Source: Paragonimus westermani (Eukaryota > Platyhelminthes > Trematoda > Plagiorchiida > Troglotrematidae). Taken from it: 64,000 nt of DNA. A program made the position numbers and the translations under genes. Shown piece by piece: positions 50,161-61,303 of this stretch; within the stretch, counting starts at the first letter, position 1, and each line of letters begins with the position of its first letter. A model generated the notes under the pieces. The model did not search any database, was not told where the DNA came from, and was given only the letters and a program-made list of their open reading frames with translations. The stretch lies in assembly GCA_008508345.1 (NCBI GenBank), contig QNGE01003249.1, positions 1 to 64,000 of the forward strand. The letters run 5' to 3'.

Positions 50161-51540
50161 ATGGCTGGCGTACGTAAGTACACTCGCATCAGTCCCGAAA
50201 CACGCAGACGTATTATGGAAGCATTCGAAAGGGGCGATGTCTGACACACGGTTGCCCTTCTGAACGGAGTCAAGTGTAATACCGCTTACAAGTGGCTACA
50301 TGTGGATTGCATCAGTTATGAAGCTCAGCCTCGTAAAGGACACAGAATCTAGATTCTGACAGAATCAGAGATCGATATGTTGCTGGAGTGGATTTCCGTG
50401 GACCCAACGGTTACACTGCAATTTTTGAGATTGCGCGTCAAGGCTGAGTTTGAGAAGGAGTTGTCGACCACAACGACTAGTCGATGCATACCTGTAAAGA
50501 AACTGCACCAAGTACCCATTGGTATGAACTCAAATGAGAATTTGGAGTTACGGCGACTGTTTGCATATCGACTGATGGAGTGTTATGCAAATGTCAAGAC
50601 TATTTGCTGAATAGATGAGACAAACTTCAATTTGTTCTGTACGAGGTCAATGGGACGTTCATTAAAAGGGACGAGAGCATGCGTCTCTTTAACAAACAGC
50701 CGAGGCCGTAATCTTCATCTGATTGGATCTATGACACCAAGCTCGATAGTAGGCTATACGACGAGGTGGGAAGCATACGACGGCAGCGATTGCAAGGGCT
50801 GGCTGCGAACCCGGCTAGGTCAGATGAAGATCAGTACACCCATGTCAAACATTGTGCTGATATACGACAGCGCACCGTGTCACATCGATTTGGAAAGTGT
50901 TTGATGAGGAGTTATACAATGGTGAATGTTATGTCTACACTACGCACTGGAGTGAGAACTGAAGTGATGCAAGAGGAACCTTGTGTATCCTGGCCGAGCC
51001 AGAATGAAAGTGCATTACATCTAACAATGAACAGAGTTTACAGCGAGTGGATCGATGAATCAACAACAAGCCAATGAGGGAAGGACAAAGCATGTCTGGG
51101 CAGGCTAGCCAGGGTGCGCACGTGAACTTCGCAACCAGCAGCTGTGCAATGAGAAGGTCACGTCATAGAGTGATCGTGTATGTGTGTGTGCATGCATGCA
51201 CATGAGGAAAATAACATGGATGGACCGTACAGAGGACAAATCTTACGACTGGCACCCTAGTCACCAATGCTGAATCCAATTGAGAATGTCTGAAGCACGG
51301 TGAAAGCAAGAGTTAAAAGACAACTGCAGATGCACCACGAGACAATAATAACCGGAGATCCTCAGGGTGTACAAAGTCAACAGGAGTGGAGAATGCGGGC
51401 CCTGGAAAGAGTAGTCATTTCTGCTATGTACGACGTCACCGGAGATCATTGCGTTAGCTTGGTTCGTCATGTCGAACGATGCTGTATGCAGGCGATGAAC
51501 GTTGAAACGATGGGATCACAACCGCAAACCCACATCCTTT
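50161..51540 (+). mobile_element. Tc1/mariner transposase, decayed copy
   Basis: The plus strand starts MAGVRKYTRISPETRRRIME, as a helix-turn-helix N-terminus, with an early stop. Pieces follow for a second DNA-binding part (50,377-50,610), then the first catalytic Asp in IDETNFNLFCTRSMGR (50,617), RACVSLTNSRGRNLHLIG, the second Asp in IVLIYDSAPCHID (50,853), and the Glu in SPMLNPIENV (51,255-51,285). The C-terminus ends near CCMQAMNVETM (51,510). The two last acids are about 125 codons apart, against 34-37 in typical members, so a block near 50,905-51,240 looks inserted or mutated. At least five stops or frame changes. Terminal repeats were not found. Confidence 0.85.
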
Positions 51541-51596
51541 CAGTGAACGAAGAATGCTCTATTCAGAGCAATCACAAATTGATTTTGTGCTTCCTA

Positions 51597-51990
51597 CTTT
51601 TTGGAAGTTGGCCCTGATTAAACTGATGCTTTGCCTGTCAATGTGCCTAGATTACGTAAGATTGTCCGTTTTTTGTTTGCACGTTTAAGAACAACCGAGC
51701 TACCTACATACTTTAGAAAATCGAATGTTTTACGTTCGTGACTGAANCTTTTTGGAAGTTGGCCCTGATTAAACTGATGCTTTGCCTGTCAATGTGCCTA
51801 GATTACGTAAGATTGTCCGTTTTTTGTTTGCACGTTTAAGAACAACCGAGCTACCTACATACTTTAGAAAATCGAATGTTTTACGTTCGTGACTGAAAAT
51901 AGTGAGTGAACTGTTAGCATCTCACGATATGTCGTCTTTCTACAGTAGTTGACCGCTCCTTCAGTGGCACTGCAACCCAGTCGACACGGT
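51597..51990 (+). mobile_element. Penelope-like 3' tail around an assembly join
   Basis: The sequence 'cgtgactgaaaatagtgagtg...gttagcatctcacgatatg' at about 51,888-51,930 matches the tail of the Penelope-like plus piece at 48.80-48.84 kb. The first 150 bases are present twice, at 51,597-51,746 and 51,748-51,897, with one unknown base between. The duplication is probably an assembly artefact rather than biology. Confidence 0.7.
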
Positions 51991-53956
51991 GAACCGTGTG
52001 CATATATATAGGGATGCAACTAGTCGATTGTCAAAGCCGTTTGCCTTTTAATATTGGGTCTCAGCTGGTTAGTCTGTGCAAACCGGCCCCGACCAGTTGT
52101 CTGGATTACTAGGGTGCGTAGTGTAATGTATGTTCTACGCTACCTGAATGCTTGCCCGTGTCCCATGACAACCTGCCAACTTAGTACAGTGAGCTAGCTC
52201 CGGTTATGCTAGCTGCATTCATTGTATTAAAGACCCTCCACTTTGTAGGAGCCAAACGAACAGTGTCTGTCAGCTTATGGATGTGCACATCATTCGTGTA
52301 GTCTTATTCGCCATCAGAAGATGGGCACTGAAGCCATGGACACTCCTTTGGATATCTGAAACTGACTTTAATTTACTCAAAACTGATATCGAAACACGCA
52401 AATTTGACGTCAGACAAATAAATCATCGTGTTAAGATGAAAAACAATGAATTTGTGCCACTGTAAACAGTAACGAAATAGACAAAGCAGCTGTATGTATA
52501 CGGACCCATCAGCAAGTGACGGATGACTGATTCAGTCAGTGTTACATAACCATCTCAACAATGAAGGAATACCTGACTCACCTCTTGTGACTAAAACGGT
52601 AAGCAGCAGATTTGTTGCTAGCTTTTCAAAAAATGTAAACGCTTCAACATCCTGCCGACTGAATTAATTAGCATTGCACCTGTAGCAACATTCGAAAACC
52701 ACCAGAATTCTACCAAAATATGCATTGACGTCAAATCTTCTCCAGAGTCTGGAGAAAGCTGGTACGGAAATTACTCGAAAAGTTGCATTCTAGGCGGTTG
52801 TAAGACACTGTTCAATTTGCCTGTCATATGAGGATCGAGAATGCTACAATGCTGAGTTTAATATGTGTACTTGGGAATTCCACATCACTCGGTCTTGGTT
52901 TCCTGGAGAAATTTTCAGAAGAGACTGGCAGTGACATTATAGCAACTGACCACAGTACAAGGAGCATTTTGGGTTTGCTCTCGGCTAACCTGCTAAGAAG
53001 GTTTCTTTTCATCATTATGAGAAGGTACACATGTCTTACTGCTAATCGACAGATTGAATGCAGATGGTGTTTAGATATCAGTGACCGAGTACACGGGAAC
53101 TGTGCAGTCCAGTGCCGTCGATTTTGTTTGGATCACCTGATGGAAAGGACACATCTATAAGATGATTACCGCTTATCCATTCACAAATAAGCTGAATTGA
53201 GACTGTCAGCCCCAGGTTTCACACATGTGAAAACTACCTGAACAAACGCTAAATGCAATATGGAAGACAGTTTAGGGGTGGCCTAGACTGTTGAACAGAG
53301 GTAACCAAGAAATTGGCAGGGTGTTCAACAGAATTGGCATAATTGATACAAAGGTGTAGATGGGTTACGGTGGTTAGGCGTACATGATCAAATATTTTTC
53401 ATCGTTCAGATGGTTTGGTTTATAAAAGACAAACTAGAAGTGGGTGTGGGTCTCACCCCTTTTTTATACCAAAAATATGGTAACCCTTCTGTTGCACCAA
53501 GAATGAGTGATTCCGTTCATCAACACACAATGAAGTTGATGATTAGGTATCCGGCTAATTTTTATGTGATACTCCAAAATTTCGCTAATTGCTGACAGGT
53601 GCTCTAGTTTTTCGAAGTGCAATTGGATCTAAGCATGAATCATGCAATTTTCGAAGTGTCTTAACTTTTAAATAATTTTGAGTACTCGAACAGGTGGCCG
53701 CCTTATAGAGTCTTCATCATGGTAGAATGCGATAAAGGTGGGTTCCTGGAAATTGCAAAATTGTGTAAGAAGGCTACTTCAACTAGACAGTTTGGATTGT
53801 GCTTAACACTAGACGTTGATTGTATTCAGAGACTTAGTTACTTGCCAGCAGGATAGTTTAGAGGATCATGAGTATATGCCTGCGATAGTGTCGTCATCTG
53901 TAGAATGGTTATTTAAACAGTCTTTACAAACATACGTGTGATTTCGTGTTCCTTAG
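51991..53956. other. Region upstream of plus-strand exons, unrecognised
   Basis: Frames at 52,277-52,465, 52,828-53,160 and 53,410-53,595 (plus) are possible exons of the gene that follows, but the opposite strand of the middle one is also open and no border is convincing. Confidence 0.3.
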
Positions 53957-54918
53957 ACACTGTAAAATATGTGCTGATCTTTGATGTAACAACTGCTAGT
54001 GTGTTTCTGGTTTCCCATTCAGATACTGTCCCCTTAATTCACTATTTGCACACACTGATTGCTGATATTTCTCCTGAATATCCACATACCCTCGATGTCA
54101 CAAAAGTAAGTCAGATTGGTGAGTAATTCCTGGCAAGAATATTTTACGGGATGTAAAATAGTTCTTATCTGTAACAGAATTATTTGTGTATTAGTAGACA
54201 TGTGACAAGACGGCGGTAGCTCACCAGGTAGAGAAATATTTAAATATAAACTACTTAGTCCAAATTTGCGAATAACAACTGATAGCGTAATAGTTCATCC
54301 ATGCTAGGAACTATTCGATATGCTATTTCCTAATTATTCTGATTATCTTAAACATGAATTTCACTAATCATGTCAGGAAAACTGGCACCTATGCAGTCTA
54401 ACAACTGCTATACCAACTTTACTAGTGGCAGCTTTGTAATATAGTTACTCAATCTTTCGAAGCAGACATTTTGAGTTTGTACATAATCTAATTAATCGAA
54501 TCCAACTTGTGGTGGCTGTAGGAGCAATGAGTTTTACTAATTGGCCGACCAACACGCTGAATACACGTGGTTCTGTGTGATTAATCAATATCGATTCCAG
54601 TTAATCGATAACACCGACATTAGAAGTCTAACTGAACACTACAAAGAAAAAGGCATGACCAACTCGTTTGTCCAACATACCATCCAGCCGCTAGATTCTG
54701 AATTTGAACCAGATACTGAGCGCCATACACGATTCACTGAGACCCAAGTTGGCGCACTGGTATGCCATGATTACGAAAGACGACAGTACTATCGAATTTA
54801 TCAGTCGGAAGTTGATTTGGATATCATCCGTCGATTTGTGGACCGTAATTTCTGTTCCCTCTATCCGGATGTTACTGTGCGGTATTTTGCGCAGAACTGG
54901 CCAGAACTTTGTATTATA
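53957..54918 (+). CDS. Two exons of an unrecognised gene, plus strand
   Basis: Exon 53,957-54,105 follows cgtgttccttag and ends ACA AAA before gtaagt; it reads TVKYVLIFDVTTASVFLVSH and DTVPLIHYLHTLIADIS. Exon 54,601-54,918 follows cgattccag and ends before gtaagt; it reads LTEHYKEKGMTNSFVQHT, FTETQVGALVCHDYERRQYY and SLYPDVTVRYFAQNWPELC. Both are phase 0 at the join, so they can be spliced directly. Composition is that of a folded globular protein with many aromatic residues. No family is recognised. The gene probably starts above and continues below; it may be the same gene as the exons at 59.5 kb. Confidence 0.55.
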
Positions 54919-55628
54919 GTAAGTGAATGTTTTACTTCTGTGTATGTTTTCTATTATCGTTTCCACCGCATATGTTTGTCGGTGTCTATTTCACTTTTTA
55001 AAGCTGACTTACTAATAGACCTGAAGGATATCTGCAGTTACTTTGTCAGTTTAGTAGCGTGAGGATATAGACATCGTAAACCTACGTCAGTTCACCGGAT
55101 CACATTTGGGTGACAACACCTAGGCCGCCTGAAAATGTAGGATAATTGAGTCATCAGACACCAACGTTCATACTGCCGACATTTCATTAGTGAAGTTATT
55201 TTCATCTAATATTGACCGAGGTGTCCCGTGTGTATCGTATCTTACAAATGGGAGTTCTCTCTGAAAAAATCAAACCAAACTTAGTGATGAGTGGCATACG
55301 GGGCAGCAGCAAACTCACGTTGCTATTTCGACCGTTGATTAGGCATTTAAAATGATCGTTTCTGGAAGCCATTTATTACTACACTATTCAGTCCTGTTTG
55401 GAGGTCGGTATACTGCTACCGCATAATCACGTCCGTGGACTTGAACGTGTGGTTGACAGATCAGATGATGTAGAGTGCCACTTAAGCTGTAAATGCGAGC
55501 TAGAACTATGCCACATGAACACTGAGTAGCCGTTAGGATTCTGAGTCTGGTGCTTACTAACTTCTGACAACAATAGTTTTTGTCATCTTGTCAGTTTTCG
55601 ACACCAAACCAGGAAGCGTTGTCAAAGG
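54919..55628. other. Intron or intergenic, nothing recognised
   Basis: Begins at a gtaagt donor. No further exon, domain or repeat is clear before the LINE piece. Confidence 0.4.
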
Positions 55629-55900
55629 CAGCAATACATCAGTGGTTCTTACTGATACTTAACTGTCATACAATCATGAAGAAAGGACTAGGTCTTAGTT
55701 GTCAGAAAAAAAGGAAAAAATAAACGGAAAAGACCTAACTGTTAAAAAATAGCTACATAAGCTACAGCGTCAAGGTAGTTGCACGTTGCAAACGAACAAC
55801 CGGACTATAAGGGAAAGTAAAGCATCATCACCTAGACAGCCTCTTTGTGTCACTAATTGCTCATAGTTCACAGAAAAGTGGACCAAACAGTGACAACATT
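55629..55900 (-). mobile_element. LINE 3' end, minus strand
   Basis: The reverse complement carries the common LINE tail ('aaccactgatgtattgctgcc', the 'aggtcttttccg' segment, 'gttgtttgcaa'). It is like the copies at 8.1 and 36.6 kb but without a triplet array. Truncated near 55,900. Confidence 0.65.
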
Positions 55901-57029
55901 CACGTTAATGGATCCAATTAGTCACCCTCATCTAAAGCACTGTTACCAACTCAGTCAGTTTCAAGGGCTCCAGCTCGGAGAAAAAACAGTTATTAGTCTA
56001 TTGGTGGACGACTTCATTTCTCTAGGCCAGGAATGGTAACAAATGGGTTATGTGGCTGTTAGCTACGGTTGACGTGGCTCCGTTTAGGACTACCGATCCT
56101 ACCTAAATACGCCACCTAGCTTCAAAACATCTGCTAACTTCTCATTGCCTTACTTTTCTTCGTCAATTAAATGTCGATCTCACCGACCACCGCTCAAGAG
56201 AATGGACCTGTCTGAGGAAACACATGTGCACTAAACAAGCTTAGATCACAGGTCTAAAAATTCAAACCCCCAGATCCGAATTACTCAGGAAAATCTGGCA
56301 GCAGACAGAAGTTATATGAAACACGAGATCTGACAACAGTCCTTAGACGTCAAATATTGGACAAATTATTTTTGACAGCTCGCATGACTAGCAAAAGAGG
56401 GGGGTGCCTGTAAGACACTCAAGCACTGTCCGATCACAGATGTAAAAGATTGGCCAACAGGGAAGTAAAAACCGCCTTCTTATTAAGGAGTACAAGAAGG
56501 CACTCTCTACTTACTCGTACTGCTGTTCCGAAGTGAAGTTCTCAGTGAAACTACCAATGAGAAACAGCTCACCCAATCGTGATACCTCAAGAAGGTTCAG
56601 TCGCTGGGCAGGTTCTTTCAAAGGGTAGTGTAGCTGCCCTGCACTCCAGTCGCGTTACCGTCACAGTACTAAATGGGCGTGCTCTAGTCAGTTGACTAGG
56701 ATACCCGATCGCGTATTGGTTGCCAAAACCATGAGATTATTGGCCCAAGCGAAACCATGTAGGATGCTCTCTACGAAACTGGTGAGGCTTTACTCGAGGC
56801 TGTGATTCAGTCATCCCAACTAGTGTGGACAACTGAGTCGGGATTGTCTTGCAACAGCTCTTATGCTCAACAGAGGCACCAAGAGCCCTACTAAAAATTG
56901 TGAAGAATTAGTCTGACTTCTATCGTTACAGGGGTCAGTAAGTCTATTCTGTTTTCTCGATGTACTGCAGGCCAGTGAGGAGCAGACAGTATTTCGTTCA
57001 GAATGGAAATGTACTAATGAAGCGCTCAC
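55901..57029. other. Nothing recognised
   Basis: No sustained frame or repeat family is clear. It may be an old LINE body. Confidence 0.35.
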
Positions 57030-57290
57030 TCCACATTTAGTTCCGGTGTAGTACCATACAAACCACTGGCCATCGATGTTCTCCTTGACCGCGAATTTCG
57101 TGTGCTTCAGTTGATTGATCTAGGGTTTCGTATTTAATTGAATACGAGTGCTCAACGGGATGTAGGTTCCTTGGTGTTGAGGATGGACGGAGCAATTTTT
57201 AGCAGTTAAATCCCCACCCTTTCTGTATGACAGTTAGTTACCAATGGAAGTCACTGATGTATTGCCATGATGATGATAAAACAAACCAAG
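57030..57290 (+). mobile_element. LINE 3' tail, plus strand
   Basis: The end 'tatgacagttagttaccaatgga...actgatgtattgccatgatgatgat' matches the end of the 11.5-13.1 kb LINE. Only the tail and some untranslated sequence are kept. Confidence 0.55.
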
Positions 57291-59531
57291 AGACTGCATA
57301 ATGAACTCGACATCGCTTTCAGTCCTTCTTAACCAAATAAGTGAGGACCGCCCAAGACACTTGTAGAATACCCGCGTAGAACCGTTAGCATATAGTGAAG
57401 GACTGGCCGATCTTGACTAATATTAAGGTGTGTTTGACAGTATACAGGCAACTTCGGTGACGCATCCTACTAAATGAATTGGGTCACGCGCTGCAGCCCA
57501 AGAGTAGAGAATGACTCCCAGATGGTTGTTACGTTTGCCTAGCAATCATTCGTAAAATCGTGGAATTCATCGACCATTTAATGTTCATGCAGAGCTGTAT
57601 CAACAGTGGTAGGTCTATACGAAGTGAAAGCTGGTGTTTACACGGCGGAGACAAACGTGATAACAGAGAAAAAACGCACTGAAGCCAACACGGCGATTAG
57701 GAGAACAGCGCTACAATATAGCTTCAGAACGTGGTTATTCAGAGCATAGAAACCAGATTTAATTGCTGGCTGGTCGGTGCTTGCGTTCAGTCAGAGGCCC
57801 CCGGCTGAGCAGGCGGATTCATAAAATGGGGTTTACAAACTAGTTCATTAGGCCGGTCATCTAATAGGGACGTTACCGAAGCGTTTGTCACATCGAACAA
57901 TTAGTCGGTGTCGCCTGTATGATAGAAAAATGACGATTTGTTACAATAGAATACAAAGTAATCAGTACGTCATCCTTCGCATATCACGTTGTTTTCATTG
58001 ATTGAAATCCCCCTGACTCACATAAAGATAGCAGCTAGCCAAGTCCAGTACCGCAACTGTTATCCTTGCTTGGCTGAGTTGTCTGTTGAAGCCGGATAGT
58101 GAAAGCCATAGCTCCGAGGCCACCGATTAGGCAGGTCCGTGTGAGTTAGGTGAATACCACAAACCATTGTTGATGTTGATGACAGCTGGCACATTTCTAA
58201 CACGTACCTGTCCGCATGAATCCACGGTGAAACCTTTGCCCACATCCGTCAACTCATTTCGAGACAGTCCAGTGTAACTCGGAATCTAGGGTTAGGAGCG
58301 AAGTATTTCTGTGTCGTACCAGCGCTCAGTTTACGCTTTCACTTGTCCTATTCAGAGCAACACAAGTGTGACAATCTGGACTAATTTCCCACTGAGTAGC
58401 TCATAGACGAACATGCATAAATCCAGCTACAGCCAAAAATGAAGTGTTCCTAGGCGCAATGACTGGTTTTAGGAATACCCTGTGTCCATCAAATCAGAGA
58501 TTGTACGTCAATATATCTAGCTCGCACACACGCTTACAACGCGCAAGATTGAAAGCTTCCCGGTCTGCAGTCACTACGTCAGTTGCACAACGGTGCTTCT
58601 CTCTGTCAGGGTCAATCCGTAATGATCAAGGAGTGCTTGCATGCCGAACTCTCAACGTGATCATGGTGACAAGAAATGATACTCGGGACCACAAAGACTA
58701 TAATCCGACAGACAACAGAGGTAACCTAACCCGAAGGACATAGCTATGCGAGTAAACTCGGTTGAGATAGAAGTTAAGGAAAACATGCACTAGCTTTCAA
58801 TAGTCTTCTTACTCCCCAACGATTAAATGTATGACAACCGAGATCTTGAAAGTTCTAAACCGGCCACACAGTGATCATTTCGGCGGTGTCTGCTGGTATT
58901 AATCACACTAGTTTACGGCCTAGCACTATACACTCATGTTCGAGTGCCAACAAAGAATGTTTTTTGGTGAACCAAGGAGGAAGTGATGTGCCTGTTGTGC
59001 TGAACGAGGAACAACGGTGCACTGGTTTTATTGCAACAATTTTGATCTTCGAGTGTCAAGTATGCAGGAATAATGAGCCTTAAAACAAGATGAAAGTGAT
59101 GAATGAGTTGCAAAACATGGCCGTTTGACCTTCTTGGATAACGAATCAATGGCTAGATTCTAATAATCCGAGACTCCTTAAACTTCAGACAATTCGGATT
59201 AGTCCAGGCAACACATCACAACTGTGGCCACTGGAGCGTTTTCCTCACACAAATGAATCTATCAAAATCGGAACTACTACAGTGTAGTACTCTAGCAGGT
59301 GAATGGCCAAAGACTGAGGGTGCGACACGTTGAATTGCGGTTCGGCAAGCAATAAGTTCTCCAACGAGTTGAAACTTTCTGGGATTCATTCCTTCAATTT
59401 ATTGGTCGTGAAACATGCTTTATGGCAAGATGTCTACATTACCTCACAAGTTCGCGTGACTCAAAATAGATTGCCTGAGTGTGAGTGCGGTGACGAAAGA
59501 CAGCAGTAATTCTACGTCTGTCGGGAATCAG
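57291..59531. other. Mostly unrecognised; weak LINE tail at 58.0-58.3 kb
   Basis: At 58,065-58,130 'cttggctgagttgtctgttgaagc.ggatagtgaaagc' recalls the LINE 3' UTR at 12.80-12.86 kb. The rest shows no gene, and it is presumably intron if the exons at 54 and 59.5 kb belong together. Confidence 0.35.
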
Positions 59532-59972
59532 AAGCTATTTGGATTTTCTCATGGTCTTTTGAATTCAACATTTCAGACATTCACCGATACACACATTCCT
59601 ATTGGACTAATTATTGGACAACAGGCCGAGTCGCAAGTCGGAAGGATTGTGTTTCTTGCAGTAGAAAAACGTGTGGAAGCGGAACTAATCTGTGAGTTTA
59701 CCTAATTATGGGGCAGAATTCAGAGCTAACAACGCTACTTGCGTCTATCTTATTTAGACAAGCGTTTGCTACAACTTGAACTAGAGAAGATGCACGCAAC
59801 TGGGATCCGACGGGTAAGACGACGAACGCAGACTCGCTAATTTCTCAAACGACCTATCCAGGCTCTACTTAAACCAATGGATGAACGAACGAAGAAGAAA
59901 CTTCTGCGGTACATGGGCAATACGCCACTGAGATATGTCAACCAGAACGGGGAATTTCAGTTTCATGTTTAA
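59532..59972 (+). CDS. Three terminal exons of an unrecognised gene, plus strand
   Basis: Exons 59,532-59,691, 59,758-59,813 and 59,862-59,972 join with GT-AG introns of 66 and 48 nt in one frame. The first reads KLFGFSHGLLNSTF and GLIIGQQAESQVGRIVFLAV; the splice splits a Tyr codon (T/AC); the second reads KRLLQLELEKMHATGIRR; the third reads ALLKPMDERTKKKLLRYMGN and ends NQNGEFQFHV with TAA. The tail is basic and helical, then polar. The poly(A) signal AATAAA (60,031) follows the stop by 59 nt. The start of the first exon could be some 50 nt earlier. The family is not recognised. The consistent phases across two introns make a real gene likely. Confidence 0.7.
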
Positions 59973-60016
59973 CACCTAAATGTGATACAGTGTTCCTGAC
60001 TAACGAAATGTTTGCC

Positions 60017-60036
60017 TTTATTTTGTGTCCAATAAA
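60017..60036. terminator. Facing poly(A) signals of convergent genes
   Basis: AATAAA on the plus strand (60,031-60,036) serves the gene ending at 59,972, and AATAAA on the minus strand (60,022-60,017) would serve the gene ending at 60,207. With cleavage 10-30 nt beyond each signal, the 3' ends of the two transcripts would overlap. Confidence 0.6.
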
Positions 60037-60206
60037 AAGACAGTTAAAAAAAGAAAATTAATCAATCAAATAACCTAGTAACTTCAGTTTATGTACACAA
60101 TTAGAAGGTGGTATGTGTTCGCAACGTGCGCGGTAAACCGACAAATGACGCTGTACAGAGTGAAAGCCCTCCTAGTCAGCCGGGAAAGTTCGAGAACAGC
60201 GACAAA

Positions 60207-60995
60207 TCACCGTTTTGCATGTACGAATCCACAGGAAGCCCCATTACGGCAAGCACCTTGTTGGAAGAATTTACACAGTTGACCGCTACGACTCCCACGA
60301 GCGACACTGGTACCGCGCATGTAGGGGGATGAACGATGTGGCGGAGCATGAGGTCCACCACGCATTGGTCCAGGAACGCGGACAAACGGAGGGGGTGGCC
60401 CTGAGGGACGATAGTGAGGCGGGCGATTCATAACCGAAGGTGGACCGGGACGAAATCCTCCACCTGGATGCGGGGGAGCTGAGCGAACAGTAGGTGGATG
60501 AGTCAACATGAACTCCCCAAGAGGGCCAGGGGGTAGATGTGGGGGACCAGGGTAGCCTGGTTGTGGTCCATAGTTAGCATGGGGCCTAGGTGGAGATGCG
60601 TGAAAAGAGGGAGCCATGGGGAGGGGGAAGCCATCCATATGAGGGAGCTGAAAGATACCTCTGGTGACCAGCTGGTCTCGAAGAGGTTCCAAAAGACTGC
60701 GAATGCGTTCAGCACTAAGTTCTCGCACATTGATGTCAGGATAATTCTCCTCAAGAACTTCCCATAACTCCCGTTGCAACATCTGAGTTGGGACAGTATT
60801 TGGCTCGGAATGGGATATTTCTCCAACAGGGGGTTCACAGGTCGTAGTTGTTGGCACATGTGCTCGTTCTGAATAGGCTGAATGATCCTCTGCGTCGTGG
60901 TCGCCGGTAGAGGGAAGAGTGACAGTTGGTGTTACACCAGAGAGGTTAGCTGCGAGTGATTTTACCAAGTCCGCCACTTCTGGATTGAGAGACAT
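60207..60995 (-). CDS. Terminal exon: Pro/Gly-rich protein with C-terminal CCCH zinc finger, PNUTS-like
   Basis: A 262-codon minus-strand frame starts MSLNPEVADLVKSLAANLSG and ends at a TAA/TGA-type stop at 60,207. Residues 75-115 form an acidic helical part (NVRELSAERIRSLLEPLRDQ). Residues 125-230 are rich in Pro, Gly, His and Arg, including FRPGPPSVMNRPP. The end is a CCCH finger, C241-x7-C249-x5-C255-x3-H259. Vertebrate PNUTS has the same order (helical block, Pro/Gly/His-rich region, one C-terminal CCCH finger, with C-x8-C spacing). The first ATG stands right after ccatctag, a possible splice acceptor, so this is probably the last exon of a larger gene whose earlier exons lie above 61 kb. 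Other single-CCCH proteins remain possible. Confidence 0.7.
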   Translation of the reverse strand: MSLNPEVADLVKSLAANLSGVTPTVTLPSTGDHDAEDHSAYSERAHVPTTTTCEPPVGEISHSEPNTVPTQMLQRELWEVLEENYPDINVRELSAERIRSLLEPLRDQLVTRGIFQLPHMDGFPLPMAPSFHASPPRPHANYGPQPGYPGPPHLPPGPLGEFMLTHPPTVRSAPPHPGGGFRPGPPSVMNRPPHYRPSGPPPPFVRVPGPMRGGPHAPPHRSSPYMRGTSVARGSRSGQLCKFFQQGACRNGASCGFVHAKR

Positions 60996-61303
60996 CTAGA
61001 TGGACCAAACATAGATAAAAACGCAAGCAAACGCGTGAACGTGCAAGTCTGCTTCTAAACAGCAAAAGAAAATAGGTGACTTGATCGACGATAATGAACG
61101 AGGTATTTTACGCAAAAAGTGTCAATTGTAGTTTTTTTAGCCTGTCCCAAAAAGCTTAAATGCTGGGTGCGTGCGTGTGTGTGTTAGAAGCAAAGCGAGG
61201 TTCGATGTCAAACAACATCCAACTGGGTTGTACTTTTGACAACTATCGTCCAACACAAAAGGGGTCATCAAATGTTTCCAGCGAGAAAGGGCCCATCCGG
61301 AAT
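60996..61303. other. Short gap, nothing recognised
   Basis: It probably holds intron sequence of the minus-strand gene, between its last exon and the Gypsy copy. Confidence 0.4.

Noticed and set aside
54210..54240. tRNA-like GGTAGCTCACCAGGTAGAG
   Set aside because: Only the D-arm part is present; nothing like an anticodon or T arm follows.
60537..60767. Other frames at 60.2-60.9 kb on both strands
   Set aside because: They are shadows of the Pro/Gly-rich minus-strand exon, which is longer and ends in a recognisable zinc finger.
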